Assembly: GCA_030848705.1 (NCBI GenBank)
Contig: CM061238.1
Coordinates: 32,518,655-32,582,654 of the forward strand
Length of the DNA: 64,000 bases
Direction: 5' to 3'
Origin: Heracleum sosnowskyi
Taxonomy: Eukaryota > Streptophyta > Magnoliopsida > Apiales > Apiaceae
Shown: positions 45,169 through 57,326 of the stretch, piece by piece
How the letters are laid out: each line of letters begins with the position of its first letter
How positions within the stretch are numbered: the stretch's first letter is position 1
The notes under the pieces: generated by a model
What the model was told of the DNA's origin: nothing
Seen by the model: the letters and a program-made list of their open reading frames with translations, nothing else
Database searches by the model: none
Program-made: the position numbers and the translations under genes

Positions 45169-48100
45169 TCTATACTCTTTATTAATAATAATAAGCGAAA
45201 CCCCTTTTCGTTGGAGCGCAGTAGTACCAAACTTAAATATTATAATCAAACTCGAGTATTAATTAACAAAGTATTGTAAATCGAATCATGAGTTATAAAA
45301 AGCAATAACAAATAAGAATTTTGTTATGCTGAAGAAATAATTCTTCCCCATTCTCCGGCCACAGCAGCGTTATGCTGAAGAAATCACCTACCCCTCTCCA
45401 AATCAATTACAATTGTTGAGTCAGCATTATACCATCGCCTCCTTTAATTGCATACAGGAACTTACATACACTCTCATCTACATATATCTATGTCTCTATT
45501 CAACCCCAAAGGTAAGTTTGTTGGTTCTTCCTTCTGATTGTATCAATCTGTTTGGTATTATTTTCTAGTAGGTCCATCTGTGTATCCACCCGCGAACTGT
45601 TTGATGAATAATCTCTGAGAATATTATGAACTATTAGAGGTTTTTGATAGTCCGCCTTATCCGCGGAAATTTTCTGAAGAGTTGTCAATCAGTCCGCGGA
45701 AAAAACCGAGGAGCGGAGTGACTATTTTTTTTAATCTTAGCCGTTCATTTCTTGATCCAATGGATGGAAAGGTGATTGTTGTGTAATTGGTCCCTGACAT
45801 TGTCAGGGATCAGGACCCATATTTAAATATTTGAGTATTTAATTTTGTTTATCACTATAATTATAAATATTATTATAATCAAACTCGAGTATTGATTAAC
45901 AAATAGTTGCAAATCGAATCATGAGTTATAAAAAGCAATAACAAATAAGAATTTCAAAACACTCTAATCTATTATATATCTTATACTGCAACAAGCACTT
46001 TGTGAACCATTTTATTCAACACTTGAAATTACATAACTGCCCCTCCAAAGTCAAATGTTATAAAAATGTAAGAAAATTTTGATCTTGATGGGAATCGAAC
46101 CTAAGACACTTCAATACTAATTACTAAGAATTTCAAGTCACCAATTTAACCATTGAACTACTTGGGTTTTTTTGTTGTGGTATAGAACCCATTAGTATGG
46201 TAATGTCTTTCACAAATATTATTTTACACTTTAGTTTTTATTCAAGATTCTTTCATGATAATTTCATTTGTCTGATTATTAATAAAAGTGGTTATTGGTA
46301 TAAAGTATATCCAATAGACTCGTATCTCTTTAATTAAATTTAATTATGTTTTTCCTTTATATTCACAATTTTAAGTCAAAGTACAAATGCATTTTTAATC
46401 ACATAATATCACTTTTTAGTCCGAGCATCCAATAATATAAAATAATACAAAATAGTAATCATTTTGTCTCAATTATATTCATACATATCAGATAATATAA
46501 CTAATAATATAAGCACCTCTATAGTTGTTACCCTGAATAGAGATACATAATCCGGATTCAGGTCGGATTTTTCGATATCCGATAGGGCCGGACTTTTTTA
46601 AATCGAGACAAATTTTCTCTAAAATATTTATACATGTAGATAGGGTCGGGTCAGGAGGGGCCAAATCGGAGTTTTACAAATTATTTTAGATATTGATAAC
46701 TTTAACATTAACTTTACCTTTTTTTTATTTTTTCGGATTTAATTAAAAAAATTAAGCTTTTATCCGATATTTAATTGAAAATTCTAGCTTTTTGGATTGG
46801 ACTTTTATCCTTATCAAGACTACGTCCAAATCGAGATTAAATTTGGGTTTATTCGGCTCGAACCGGATCGGGGTTTTGTGAAAAATATGCGATTCGTTTA
46901 AGCCTGCGGGCTGGATCCAATTGAGGTGGACTTTTTTTTAATCAGATTTTTTCTGATTTTTTTAACCAGTTCGAATAGTTTTTTTCGAATACGAATTTGT
47001 GTGCATCTCAATCCCGCCACCTCATGCATTAAGGACATGTATACTACACCGACCGCTTATAGAGAATTATGGAGCCCAGAGAGTATTGGTACTTTCGAAA
47101 TGGAGCATTTATTTGACACCTTTAACTAATTCCTATCTGATTATTAATTAGCTTATAAAACAAATCATCAAATACATTCAACTAAGAACAAAATCTTTTT
47201 CGGACTAATACCAAACCGATCTTTCTTGCAAATCTTCTCAACCATGTCACATAGTGTCACCAACAAGTTCAAACTGGTGGCAGGATCACCACAACAAACT
47301 GAAGAATACTTATCATCAAAAAATTAAACTGACGTGAACTAGGTGATAGTGTGACAAATATTGACATCTATATCCAATATCACTTATTATATTTTTTTTT
47401 AATATTTTTTTTAAAATTTAAAACTATCAACATATTTACTTCTTTTCAATTATATCCTTATATATAATAAGCGTAAAAATGGATTTTATCATTATTTTAC
47501 ATTTATTATTGTTTAATTATAAGATATTAACAACTTATAATTATATATGCATTTTTGAAATTTTAGCTACTAATAAGATTAAAACTGTAGTTTTATTATG
47601 ATCCAATATATTATAAATCTCGTCTTCAATAGATAAATTTTATACGTTGGTCATTTTCGAAAAATCCACTATAGTATATAAAGTATTGAACCCGAAAAAT
47701 GCAAAAAAGTTTTATATTTGTATATAAATAAAAAAGTTTGTGTTGGAGATTTTTACAAGAAAGTTGAAGTTGTCATCGTACGACTAAATCAAATCTAAAC
47801 TAAATTGGTTTAATTTTTTTGAATATCTATGATAAAATATTAAAAGTACTAAATGTTAAATTATTTGTGTCAAGTGGCAATTATAAGGTGCAGCGAGTAA
47901 CTTATCACGAATCAGTTTAGCATTATCTTGAAAGGTATAAGTAATAGTTTTCTAAAATAAATTATATCCACACCTGTACAATTATTGTATTCAACGTGTC
48001 TGCAAGGAGACCCTTCTTAAAACGGGCAAAGTGGTATGCATTCGTTTAAATAGTGTATCCACACATACTAATACAACTTGTACTTCTACATTTTTACTCG

Positions 48101-48712
48101 ATTATGCACACCGATCAAATTTTACAACACCCACTTAACGACTACCCCATGAACTACAAACAGGTAAATGGAGTGCTAACGTTCCCCCTGCAATGAAAAT
48201 GATAAAAGCCGCCCAATTCTCTTTCAAAGTGACACTAAAACCATCTTCTCATTTCAATACAATTGGAAAAATTATAATCGGCGAAATCTTGCAGTACACA
48301 AGGTCACGACTACCCCATGAACTACAAACAGGTAAATGGAGTGCCAACGTTCCCTAGGCAATGGAAATGGTAAAAGATGCCCGATATTTTTTCAAAGTAA
48401 CACTAAACCATCTTCTCATTCAAATACGATTGGCAAAATTATAACCGACGAAATCTTGCAGTACAGAATGATCGTGCGTGCTAACAAAACATGTTAATTA
48501 GTCAAAATATTTGCGCCTACTCAGGTCATAATAACAACCTTATAGACTGGGATTTTGTAAAACATGTATCATCAAACCTTCGACATATTTCCTACTGATA
48601 TACCGTTACATGCTTATGTCTTTTCTTCTACATGCATTCCACCAAACGATGAGACCAACATAACCGAAAATAACTAGAGCATGCCCGTGCCTCGCACGGG
48701 CTATAAAGCTAG
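45169..48712 (+). mobile_element. Helitron-like element, 3.5 kb, no transposase
   Basis: Starts TCTATACTCTTTATTAATAA after an A. Ends with the perfect hairpin GCCCGTGCCTCGCACGGGC, TATAAAG and CTAG before a T, at 48712. The ends match the small Helitrons in the cluster. The interior is AT-rich with repeats: an ATAATCAAACTCGAGTATT block at about 45231 and 45877, recurring beyond the end at 48840 and 49060. No Rep/helicase frame is visible, so it is non-autonomous or several nested fragments. A short ATG with a GTAAGT donor (about 45491) might be part of a captured gene. Unity of the element is inferred from the ends only. Confidence 0.55.
48139..48474. repeat. Tandem duplication of 168 bp
   Basis: CGACTACCCCATGAACTACA starts both 48139 and 48307, followed by the same sequence to GAAATCTTGCAGTACA with about 10-15% difference. 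Function unknown. Confidence 0.85.
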
Positions 48713-49310
48713 TTATAAACTTAAATATCAAATTATTTTATTGACATAAACCACCATAAAGCATATTTACTACTACTATAACTAAATGTGTTATTAATAC
48801 CAAACTTGAGTAAATAAAGAGTTGTATATATGAATTATTATAATCAAACTCAAGTGTTAATTAACAAAGTGTTGTAAATCGAATCACGAGTTATAAAAAA
48901 GTAATAACAAATAAGAATTTTAAAACACTCTAATTATAAACTTAAATATCTAATTATTTTATTGACATAAACCACCGTAAAACATATCTACTACTACTAT
49001 AACTAAAAGTGTTATTAATATCAAACTTGAGTAAAGAAAGAGTTGTATATATGAATTATTATAATCAAACCTGAGTATCGATAAAGAGTTGTAAATCAAA
49101 TTAGAGATATAAAAATCATTAACAAATAAGGATATTAAAACACTTTTGACGACAAAACAACTATTTCATCAGCTCTGGGAAAGAATCAAACAATGAAAAT
49201 GGGTTTCGCTTATTAATAAAGAGTATAAATTTGATTTAATTTCTTTATTTCATCCCGATTTTAATTAAAATTTTACTCTTGGCCCGTGCTTCACATGGGT
49301 TATCAGCTAG
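48713..49310 (+). mobile_element. Further Helitron remnants with an internal duplication
   Basis: A block of about 240 bp (ATTTTATTGACATAAACCAC) appears at about 48740 and 48960, each with the ATAATCAAACTC motif. A Helitron 3-prime end (GGCCCGTGCTTCACATGGG, TTATCAG, CTAG) lies at 49310 before a T. A reversed 5-prime end (TTATTAATAAAGAGTATA) at about 49212 shows that another copy is nested or truncated here. Confidence 0.55.
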
Positions 49311-49776
49311 TTATAAAGAATATGTAAAACAAAAATGCTCTCCAATGGAACATAGCCCTTAGGTAAAATTTTAGCCAATTTTATAATGTTGGCTATATTA
49401 GTCGATCCTGTAGGCTGTAGCAAACCTCCACATCATCTCTTACAATATTGAGATAATATATATTCTATTATAACAACTTCAAATAATAAAAATATACTAT
49501 TTTTAAAATATAGCCATGTAATATAGCCAACTCCGTTGAAGCACATTACCTTACAGGTTCAACAAATTTTACATAATCACTATATTATATTATTTTAGCC
49601 AACACCGTTGAAAATACTCTTAATTAGATTTGAGGTGCACTGATAAAAGCAAAATATCTATATGGAATTAATATTAATGTGTAATTTATTTTAGTCTATG
49701 GTTCATGGGTTATACGAATAACACAGAATTGTGTTATGGGTTTAGGGCGGAGGTATGTTTTTCAACATATTTATTA

Positions 49777-49969
49777 AGAAAAATGCTAGAGGTCCTAAAA
49801 AAATAACCCAAATTTATTACAAAATACTTGTATAATTGGTAACTATCCTATTAATATGTTGAGATCCCGCATGCATACATATGCGCCCTCAAATTATAAT
49901 TCGATATTTGGCGACCACGTCATTTGAGAAGAATTTTGGGAATTTTTTTTGGAGCACTTAGCACTACTC
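49777..49969. mobile_element. Second copy of the MITE interrupted at 7270
   Basis: Begins GAAAAATGCTAGAGGTCCTA and ends GCACTTAGCACTACTC, matching the two halves flanking the complete retrotransposon; diverged but same length and order. No clear target duplication. Confidence 0.6.
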
Positions 49970-51699
49970 ATTTACAAACAAACTTTTCTTTATTAATTAA
50001 TTAGTTTAGTTAAGATAAAAAATCATAAACATACTCTATCTATTTTTGATATTATCAACAAAATAGATGAGTGTGCCCTCTATATTTTAACGATACCCTT
50101 TTATTCTATATAATATATAACACAAATAGAATTTAAATTGAGTCACACCAACCAATCAAAAGCAATCTATATCATTCGTTCCTCGAGCTCGAGAGTGCCA
50201 AGGGAAACTTCATCGTCAACTTTCTTGATCAGAGTTCCCAGAACTCAACGGGATAGGCAATGACACGAAATAACAGAAAAACTTGACTTTTGGCTGAAAA
50301 TAGAAATTTAAAGGTGACAATTAATGAACGGCTAACTCAAAATTAATGATTTAGGATAAACAAGCATGACAATCATTGCAAGAATAAGTACCTTGGAATA
50401 TATTCGCTCTTTTATATGCTGTTGTCCTTCTTCCTGGAAGGAACCATCAGGACTACACCAAAAGTGTGGCTGTCTTACACAATTAATTCCTGCAACCTAC
50501 AATTTTCAACGGATTGGGCAAGCATATTATTTTACACAATGCAGAAACCTACCTTAGTAAAAGATAGAAAAAAAGAGAGAATGAGAGAACAAAGATGTTT
50601 GATAGTATATAAATAGTCTAGACTCAATACTCAATATAATTCAGATTAGGCCCATACCCAGCGCATACTGAGCCCAACTTGAATGGAAGTCCAGACTAGT
50701 CCATCGTGTACATCACGTGGTGTGGTTGTCATGACTATAGTCCTCACATGATTTGAATAGATAATTATTGGCACAATCATGACCACAACAAACCACACGC
50801 CAGAGTGGTTCAGGCACACGCCACCACAATTCTCACATGGACACGTGTAGTCCATCCGCATCACCCATGTGTCCAGACCGTTAGGTATCCAACGCTCCAT
50901 ATTACAGGTACCCCCAAACCCTAATTCTTGGTCTATAAAAAGCCTAAGGAAATGAGGTTTAGGGGTTACACACTCATTTTTATACACACACCCTCCATAT
51001 CAGATTTCTCTATATTTCTATCTATTTTTCCAAAACCCAGACTTATTCTCACGCCGGAGGCGCCGTCGGGTCCAAACCCCCCTCCGGTGTTGTTTTGCAG
51101 AAACCCACCAACAACTACACCACTTCCGGGTGTGGAAACGGAGAGGAAGGACCAGATCGAGAAATAGAGTTATCATTCGGCGCTAGGAGGGGTGTGGCTC
51201 CGTCCTTTGGTCTCGGTGCCACTAGACTCATCTTCATCAACATACTCTTTCATTTTGAAAGAGTCCTGATTCAAAACCAGTAAGATCTACACTAACACCC
51301 TTTGATTTTACCATAAAAATGGATTTTTTAACCCTTTTTTGCAATGTATGCATGCCTACTAGTCGAGACCACCCTCGTTTAACCATGATCTACTACTATT
51401 ATTGAGAAACTTTTATTTTTTTATCTCATAGTCCAGATTCCTACTCAGATCTATAGTCATGACTCTTATATCTACTTTTGAAGCCTTAATCTTTTCTTAC
51501 TTTGAATTGATTTACATCCAAATATGCATGAAGAAATTGCTTCCCCTTCCTAAATAAACCCAAATCTAGTTAAAGTTTGTTCCTTTACTTGAAAGTTGAT
51601 GTTATTGCAAATATTGTATACGCTTGTACTTGTTTAGTTATGGCTCCTGTAGCAAAACAACCTAGACTCCCAGACCTGAAACTAGTGATTAGAGGCAAG

Positions 51700-54070
51700 A
51701 GCTCCAACTACTAGTCCAGACTACCACCCCCATCAATTCAGATCAGACTGATCATGGGTCCTGATTACCACCCCTCTTATGCGATTAAGTCGAGGACAAG
51801 TTCAAGTACATAGGCCTATGCCTACCATCAGTCCAGACTAACCATGGGTCCAAACTACTATTCCTCTTATGCGACTTAGTCGATGATAAGTTCAAGTATA
51901 TAGGCCCATGACTACCATCAGTCTAGACTGATCATGTGGGTCTAGACTACCACTACCATCAGTCCATACTAGCCATGAGTCAAAACTACTAACACCATCA
52001 GTCAAGACTAACCACGGGTCCAGACTATTATTCCTCTTAGGCGATTAAGTCGAGGACAAGTTCAAGAATATAGGCCCATGCCTACCATTAGTCCGGAGTG
52101 ACCATGGGTCCAGACTACCACCCCCACCAGTCCGGAGTGACCATGGGTCCAAACTACCACCCCCACCAGTCCAGACTGACCATGGGTCCAGACTACTATG
52201 GGTCTAGACTACCATCCCTCTTATGCGACTAAGTCGATGACACGTTCAAGTTCAAGTACATAGGCCATGTCTACCATCAGTCCAGGCTACCACCCCCATC
52301 AGTCTAGACTGACCATGGGTCCAGACTACTATCACTCTTATGTGATTAAGTCGAGGACAAGTTCAAGTATATAGGTCCATGACTACCATCAGTCCAGATT
52401 GACCATGGGTCCAAACTACCTCCCCCACCAATCCAGACTGACCATGGGTCCAGATTACCACCCCCACCAGTCTAGACTGACCATGGGTCCAGAACACCAT
52501 CCCTCTTATGCGACTAAGTCGACGAAAAGTCCAAGTTCAAGTACATAGGCCCATGTCTACCATCAGTCCAGACTGACCATGGGTCCAGACTACCACCTCC
52601 ATCAGTCCAGACTGACCACGGGTCCACACTACTATCTCTCTTATGCGATTAAGTCGACAACAAGTTCAAGTTCAAGTACATAAACCAATGCCTACCATCA
52701 GTCAAGACTGACCAAGAGTCCAGACTACTACCACCATATGTCGAGACTAACCATGGGTCCAGACTACTATCACTCTTATGCGATTAAGTCGAGGACACGT
52801 TCAAGTATATAGGCCCATGAATACCACCAGTCTAGACTGACCATGGGTCCAGACTACCCCCCAACCAGTCCAGACTGAACATGGGTCCAAACTACCATCC
52901 CTTTTATGCGACTAAGTCGACGACAAGTTCAAGTTCAAGTACATAGGCTCATGTCTACCATCAATCCAGACTACCACCCCCATCAGTCCTGACCACGGGT
53001 CCAGACTACTATCTCTCTCATGCGATTAAGTCGACAACAAGTTCAAGTTCAAGTACACAGGGCCATGCCTACCATCAGTCCAGACTGACCATGGGTCCAG
53101 ACTACCACCTCCATCAGTCCAGACTGACCACGGGTCCACACTACTATCTCTCTTATGCGATTAAGTCGACAACAAGTTCAAGTTCAAGTACATAAACCAA
53201 TGCCTACCATCAGTCAAGACTGACCAAGAGTCCAGACTACTACCACCATATGTCGAGACTAACCATGGGTCCAGACTACTATCACTCTTATGCGATTAAG
53301 TCGAGGACACGTTCAAGTATATAGGCCCATGAATACCACCAGTCTAGACTGACCATGGGTCCAGACTACCCCCCCCAACCAGTCCAGACTGAACATGGGT
53401 CCAAACTACCATCCCTTTTATGCGACTAAGTCGACGACAAGTTCAAGTTCAAGTACATAGGCTCATGTCTACCATCAATCCAGACTACCACCCCCATCAG
53501 TCCTGACCACGGGTCCAGACTACTATCTCTCTCATGCGATTAAGTCGACAACAAGTTCAAGTTCAAGTACACAGGGCCATGCCTACCATCAGTCCAGACT
53601 GACCATGAGTCCAGACTACCACCCCCATTAGTTTAGACTGACCATGAGTCCACACTACTATATCTCTTATGCGACTAAGCCGACGATAAGTTAAAGTTCA
53701 AGTACATAGGCACATGCCACCCCCATCAGTCAAGAGTACCCACGGGTCCAGACTACTATCCCTCTTATGCGATTAAGTCGATGACAAGGTCAAGTATATA
53801 GGCCCATGCCTACCAATAGTCCAGACTAACCATGGCCCCAGACTACCACCCCCATCAGTCCAGACTAGCTATGGGTCCAGCCTACTTTCCCTCTTATGCG
53901 ATTAATCGAGGCAAAGTTCAAGTACATAGGCCTATGCCACTACCATCAGTCAAGACTACCATCTCTCTTATGCGAGTAAACCGATGACAACTTTAAGTAC
54001 ATAGGCACAGGCCTACCCAAGTCCAGGTTTACCAGAAGCTCATGCATCCATCAGTCCAGACCGACTATGG
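51700..54070 (+). repeat. Satellite-like array with higher-order structure
   Basis: Basic motif of about 40 bp (AGTCCAGACTGACCATGGGT, then CCAGACTACCACCCCCATC), grouped into 160-260-bp blocks separated by CTCTTATGCGATTAAGTCGA and ACAAGTTCAAGTACATAGGC. A 512-bp segment is duplicated almost exactly (about 52565-53076 and 53077-53590). No coding frame. Confidence 0.92.
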
Positions 54071-54093
54071 GTCCACGCTTACCATTCAAAAAT

Positions 54094-54650
54094 TATAACC
54101 CGGGTCCGGAGCAATAAGTACAATGTGGCCCGGGGTCCCATCTACCTAAAAAATCTTAGAATATTTTTCTAAGTACAAAAATGACGACCCCGGTCCGGAG
54201 CAATAAACATAATATGGCCTGGGGTCATACTAACATCAAATCTTAGAATATTTTACTAAGTACATAAACAATGATCTCGTCCAGACCATCTACCTAAAAA
54301 ATCTTAGAATATTTTTTTAAGTACAAAAATAACGACCCCGGTCTGAAGCAATAAGCACAATATGGCTCGAGGTCCTATCATCTGCAAAAACCTTAGAATA
54401 TTTTTTTATGTACAAAAATAACGACCCCGGTCCGTAGCAATAAGCATAATATGGTCCGGGGTCGTACCATCTCTAAAAATCTTAGAATATTTTTCTAAGT
54501 ACAAAAATAATGAACCCGGTCCGGAGCAATAAGCATAAATACGGCCCAGGGTCCTTACCAAATTCAGAAATCTTATATTTTTTTAAAGTACAAAAACGAC
54601 TCCGTTCCGGAGCATTAAGCATAATATGGCCCGAAATATCATTTATATAA
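54094..54650 (+). repeat. Tandem array, about 85-100 bp period
   Basis: About six copies of a unit with GACCCCGGTCCGGAGCAATA and AAATCTTAGAATATTTTTCT. It is related to the 91-bp array at 14570-15120 in the complete element, which has AGCAATATGCA and TCTTAGATTCTATTCTAAGT in the same order. Confidence 0.88.
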
Positions 54651-54654
54651 GTAG

Positions 54655-55050
54655 GATGATATGGGTTGAGTCTTTGGACTAAGGAGGAATCCAAACTACT
54701 TCCAACCCGGACCACGTACCTTGTCCATAGTCCAAGTTGGGGGGCAAAAAATCAACCAATTGTTTTTTCCAAGTTACCCAAAGTCATTATCTTTTGACTA
54801 AGGAGGAATCCAAACTACTTCCAACCCGAACCACGTACCTTGTCCATAGTCCGGATTGGGGGGCAAAAATCAACAAAATTTTTCTCTAAGTTACCCAAAG
54901 ACCTATCTTTGGACTTGTGAAGAAGCCAAACTACCTTTAATCCGAACCATGTACTTTAGTACACAATCCGGATTGGGGGGCAAGAATACACCAAATTTTT
55001 CTCTAAGTTACCCAAAAACCTATCTTTGGACTTATGAAAAAGCCAAACTA
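54655..55050 (+). repeat. Tandem array, about 110 bp period, with PPT-like motifs
   Basis: About three to four copies containing ACTTCCAACCCGGACCACGT and AGTCCGGATTGGGGGGCAAA. It corresponds to the 121-bp array before the 3-prime LTR of the complete element; each unit carries a polypurine-like GGGGGGCAAAA. Confidence 0.85.
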
Positions 55051-55673
55051 CAGGAAATGAGGTTTAGGGGTTACACACTCATTTCTATACACACACCTTC
55101 CATATCAGATCTGTATATATTTCTATCTATTCTTCCAAAACCCAGACTTATTCTCACGCCGGAGGCGCTACTGGGTCCAACCCCCCCCCCCCCCTCCGGT
55201 GTTATTTTGCAGAATCCCACCACTTCCGGGCGTGGGAACGACGAGGAAGGACCAGATCAAGAAATAGAGTTATCAATGTTCATTCATATTCAAAAACAAA
55301 CCTGCATCATATAAAGCTCAGGTTTGGTGATTTCTCGATTATTAACCAAGATATTTGTATTCCCATTGCTCGCATTTCGCCACATAAAATCACCAACATT
55401 CAGGCGTGGAGTAATAAACTGGCAAGGCTTCTTTCCTTCCTGTTTTATTGATCTGAAAAATATGAGTTATCAAGTCATAGCAATTATGATTTAAAGATAT
55501 GTAGCACTAGGATTTAATTCCTACCATGCCCCAAAGTCCAGAGGACTTGTCATACCAGTACTTTCTTGGTTTAAGCTTTCTTGGTGGGTTTGGACAGCTT
55601 AGCAATTGAACTAGCTCTTCTTGACAGAGAGGTTTCCCGTTCACAATGACAAGTTCAGGTGGTACCTGATTCA

Positions 55674-56215
55674 CTGCACAAGAAATCTCATGGCTTGAAT
55701 CTAATGGTAAATTCTTGGAATATTATGACAAGTAAAAAGTAGAGCACAAATTATTATTCTACCAAGTTCTTGTCATAGAACACTCTAGCACACTTTTCTC
55801 AGGCTTGAGCTGCTTCTATTCATAATGAAATTTTGACAAAAACATTTATGAGCAAGCAGAAAGTGGTTTCTAGTTTTTTTTTTGCTAAGTTGGTTTCTAG
55901 TTTTAAATAGTGTGTTAAGATGATTGTATGGCTTGCTCCTCTGCTTTGCAAATAAATCTGACTTATTGGCATATTACATACATGGAAACCTTCTTCTTGT
56001 TATACTTGCACAACCGAATGAACAAATAAGATATAGTGAAATACTGATGGTAGTGAGATTCTTAAGTGTTCAACATATAATAGAAAATGTATTTCCTAAA
56101 TCTATTACAGTTTGAAGCTCCTATATTCCAGTTACCAACATAATGTTGTATGTCGATTTCTGCAATATATAGCCGAAAAATGTGTGTTGTTAGATTAACT
56201 TATATTGAAGTGTAC
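55674..56215. other. Intergenic, with an uninserted Helitron target
   Basis: No gene. 56010-56147 (AGATATAGTGAAATACTGAT, then CCAGTTACCAACATAATGTT) matches the left flank of the small Helitrons in both duplication arms. It passes directly into TGTCGATTTCTGC, the right flank of the Helitron at 40779-41239. Confidence 0.6.
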
Positions 56216-57326
56216 CTGATATGGACCATTCTGTGCTCTTTTCTTGCAAAGCCAAGGAGGACTCGAGACCGACCACAACCTCAGCCATAGTGGGACGGTG
56301 TTTTGGTCTTGTATCTATACATTGGATTGCAACTTTGACCAAAGCGTCTAAGGAATCGGGACATGCCTCCTTTTTCATTCGTGGATCAATAATCTGCCCC
56401 AGTATATCCTCTCCGAAGCAGTGTTGTGCCCATCCAGCTAAACCTATTTGTTCTTCCTCCAGAGTGCGGTCCACAGCTGGTCTTCCACACAAGACCTCAA
56501 ATAACACAACACCAAAGGAATACACATCAGATCTCCACGTCAGTCTGAGTGTTTGATAATAATAGGGATCCAAGTAACCGAAGGTGCCTTTGACATGAGT
56601 ACTAATGTATGTAGTTGCCTGATTTGCTGGACTTGTTTTAGATAGTCCAAAGTCCGAAACCTTAGCTGCATAATTCTCATCCAGTAATATGTTAGTGGTC
56701 TTTACATCTCGGTGTATAATCCTGTGCTGAATGCCTGTACCAGTGTGAAGGTAATGCAGTCCTCGTGCTGCTCCGATGCAAATCTGTAGGCGTTGAACCC
56801 ATGACAGTGGTGGCAGAGAAGTATCACTCTGTCTAACCCTTTTATACAGATGATCAGCTAGCGTTCCACCTGGCATAAATTCATAAACCAAAATCATCTC
56901 ATTACCTTCATCGCAATAACCAATCAAAGACACTAGATGGCTGTGTCGAAGCTTTGTGAGCATTTGAATTTCCGTGAGGAATTCTGTGGAACCTTGATTG
57001 GACAAGGATTTTAACCTTTTTATGGCAACTGCAGTTAGTGAATCTCTAACTGCAAGACTCCCTTTGTAAACATTTCCAAAACCACCTTTCCCGATCACTA
57101 ATGTGTCGTGGAAGTCAGATGTTGCGTGCTTCATCTCGTCAAAAGAAAAACGATAACACAGTTCTCGTGTAGACAGTGATAACAGTCGATTTCTTTGCTC
57201 CTTATCTTCTGCTTCTTGGAGTTGTCGGAACATATGAACCACGACATTTAAGATGGTAATGAGAATAATTGCTCCATTGGCAATGATGTTTGTATATCCA
57301 AATAGAAATCCCGAATTTTGTGTCAT
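56216..57326 (-). CDS. Membrane-anchored FERONIA-like kinase with shortened tail, no second kinase
   Basis: 370 codons plus one base from ATG 57326 to the phase-1 donor GTACAC. Membrane segment about 10-32, GKGGFG, K103, D207 in HRDVKTTN, and DFG all present. After ALQEKSTE the tail goes straight to WSISG: about 50 residues found in the paralogue 41303-42572 (acidic DDNQEEED segment and basic EKKSS segment) are deleted. Read through the donor, it would stop after SISGTLQYKLI (378 aa). No second-kinase exon follows; an XLG fragment and LTR element lie downstream. A single kinase, or a damaged tandem-kinase gene. Confidence 0.8.

Larger units (their letters stand above)
50643..55275 (+). mobile_element. 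Non-autonomous Tat-type LTR element made mostly of tandem repeats
   Basis: The 5-prime LTR is about 50643-51175 (ends ATAGAGTTATCA; left end eroded), with a CTATAAAAAG TATA box at about 50932 and primer-binding region TTCGGCGCTAGGAGGGGTG after it. The leader to about 51700 matches that of the complete element. No gag or pol follows, only three tandem arrays (51700-54070, 54094-54650, 54655-55050). The 3-prime LTR (55052-55275) lacks its U3 part, so the arrays join the LTR middle directly. No target duplication found. Inserted in an XLG intron. The 3-prime LTR has a run of 14 C near 55182. Confidence 0.85.
50216..55673 (-). pseudogene. Truncated extra-large G protein (XLG) gene, split by an LTR element
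   Basis: Four exons match the region of plant XLG proteins just before the G-alpha domain: 55525-55673 (QVPPELVIVNGKPLCQEELV, then KYWYDKSSGLWGM), 55302-55439 (EGKKPCQFITPRLNVGD, then NASNGNTNILVNNREITK), 50392-50496 (VAGINCVRQPHFWCSPDGSF) and about 50216-50293 (PKVKFFCYFVSLPIPL), joined in phase 0 at the visible junctions. A TGA follows soon after the last piece and no G-alpha exons follow; the N-terminal cysteine-rich exons are also absent. The 4.6-kb LTR element 50643-55275 lies in the intron between the second and third exons. XLG proteins act in immune and developmental G-protein signalling; this copy is a fragment, not a working gene. Confidence 0.8.

Noticed and set aside
46926..47129. 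67-codon plus-strand frame in the AT-rich region
   Set aside because: Phe/Ile-rich translation of T-rich DNA with no recognisable motif.
51700..54070. CRISPR-like alternation of repeat and variable stretches
   Set aside because: The variable parts are themselves diverged repeats, spacing is irregular, the host is a plant, and LTR sequence flanks the array.
50636..55280. Target-site duplication for the non-autonomous LTR element
   Set aside because: Bases left of 50643 (AATTC and neighbours) do not match ATGTT to the right of 55275; the left LTR end is eroded.
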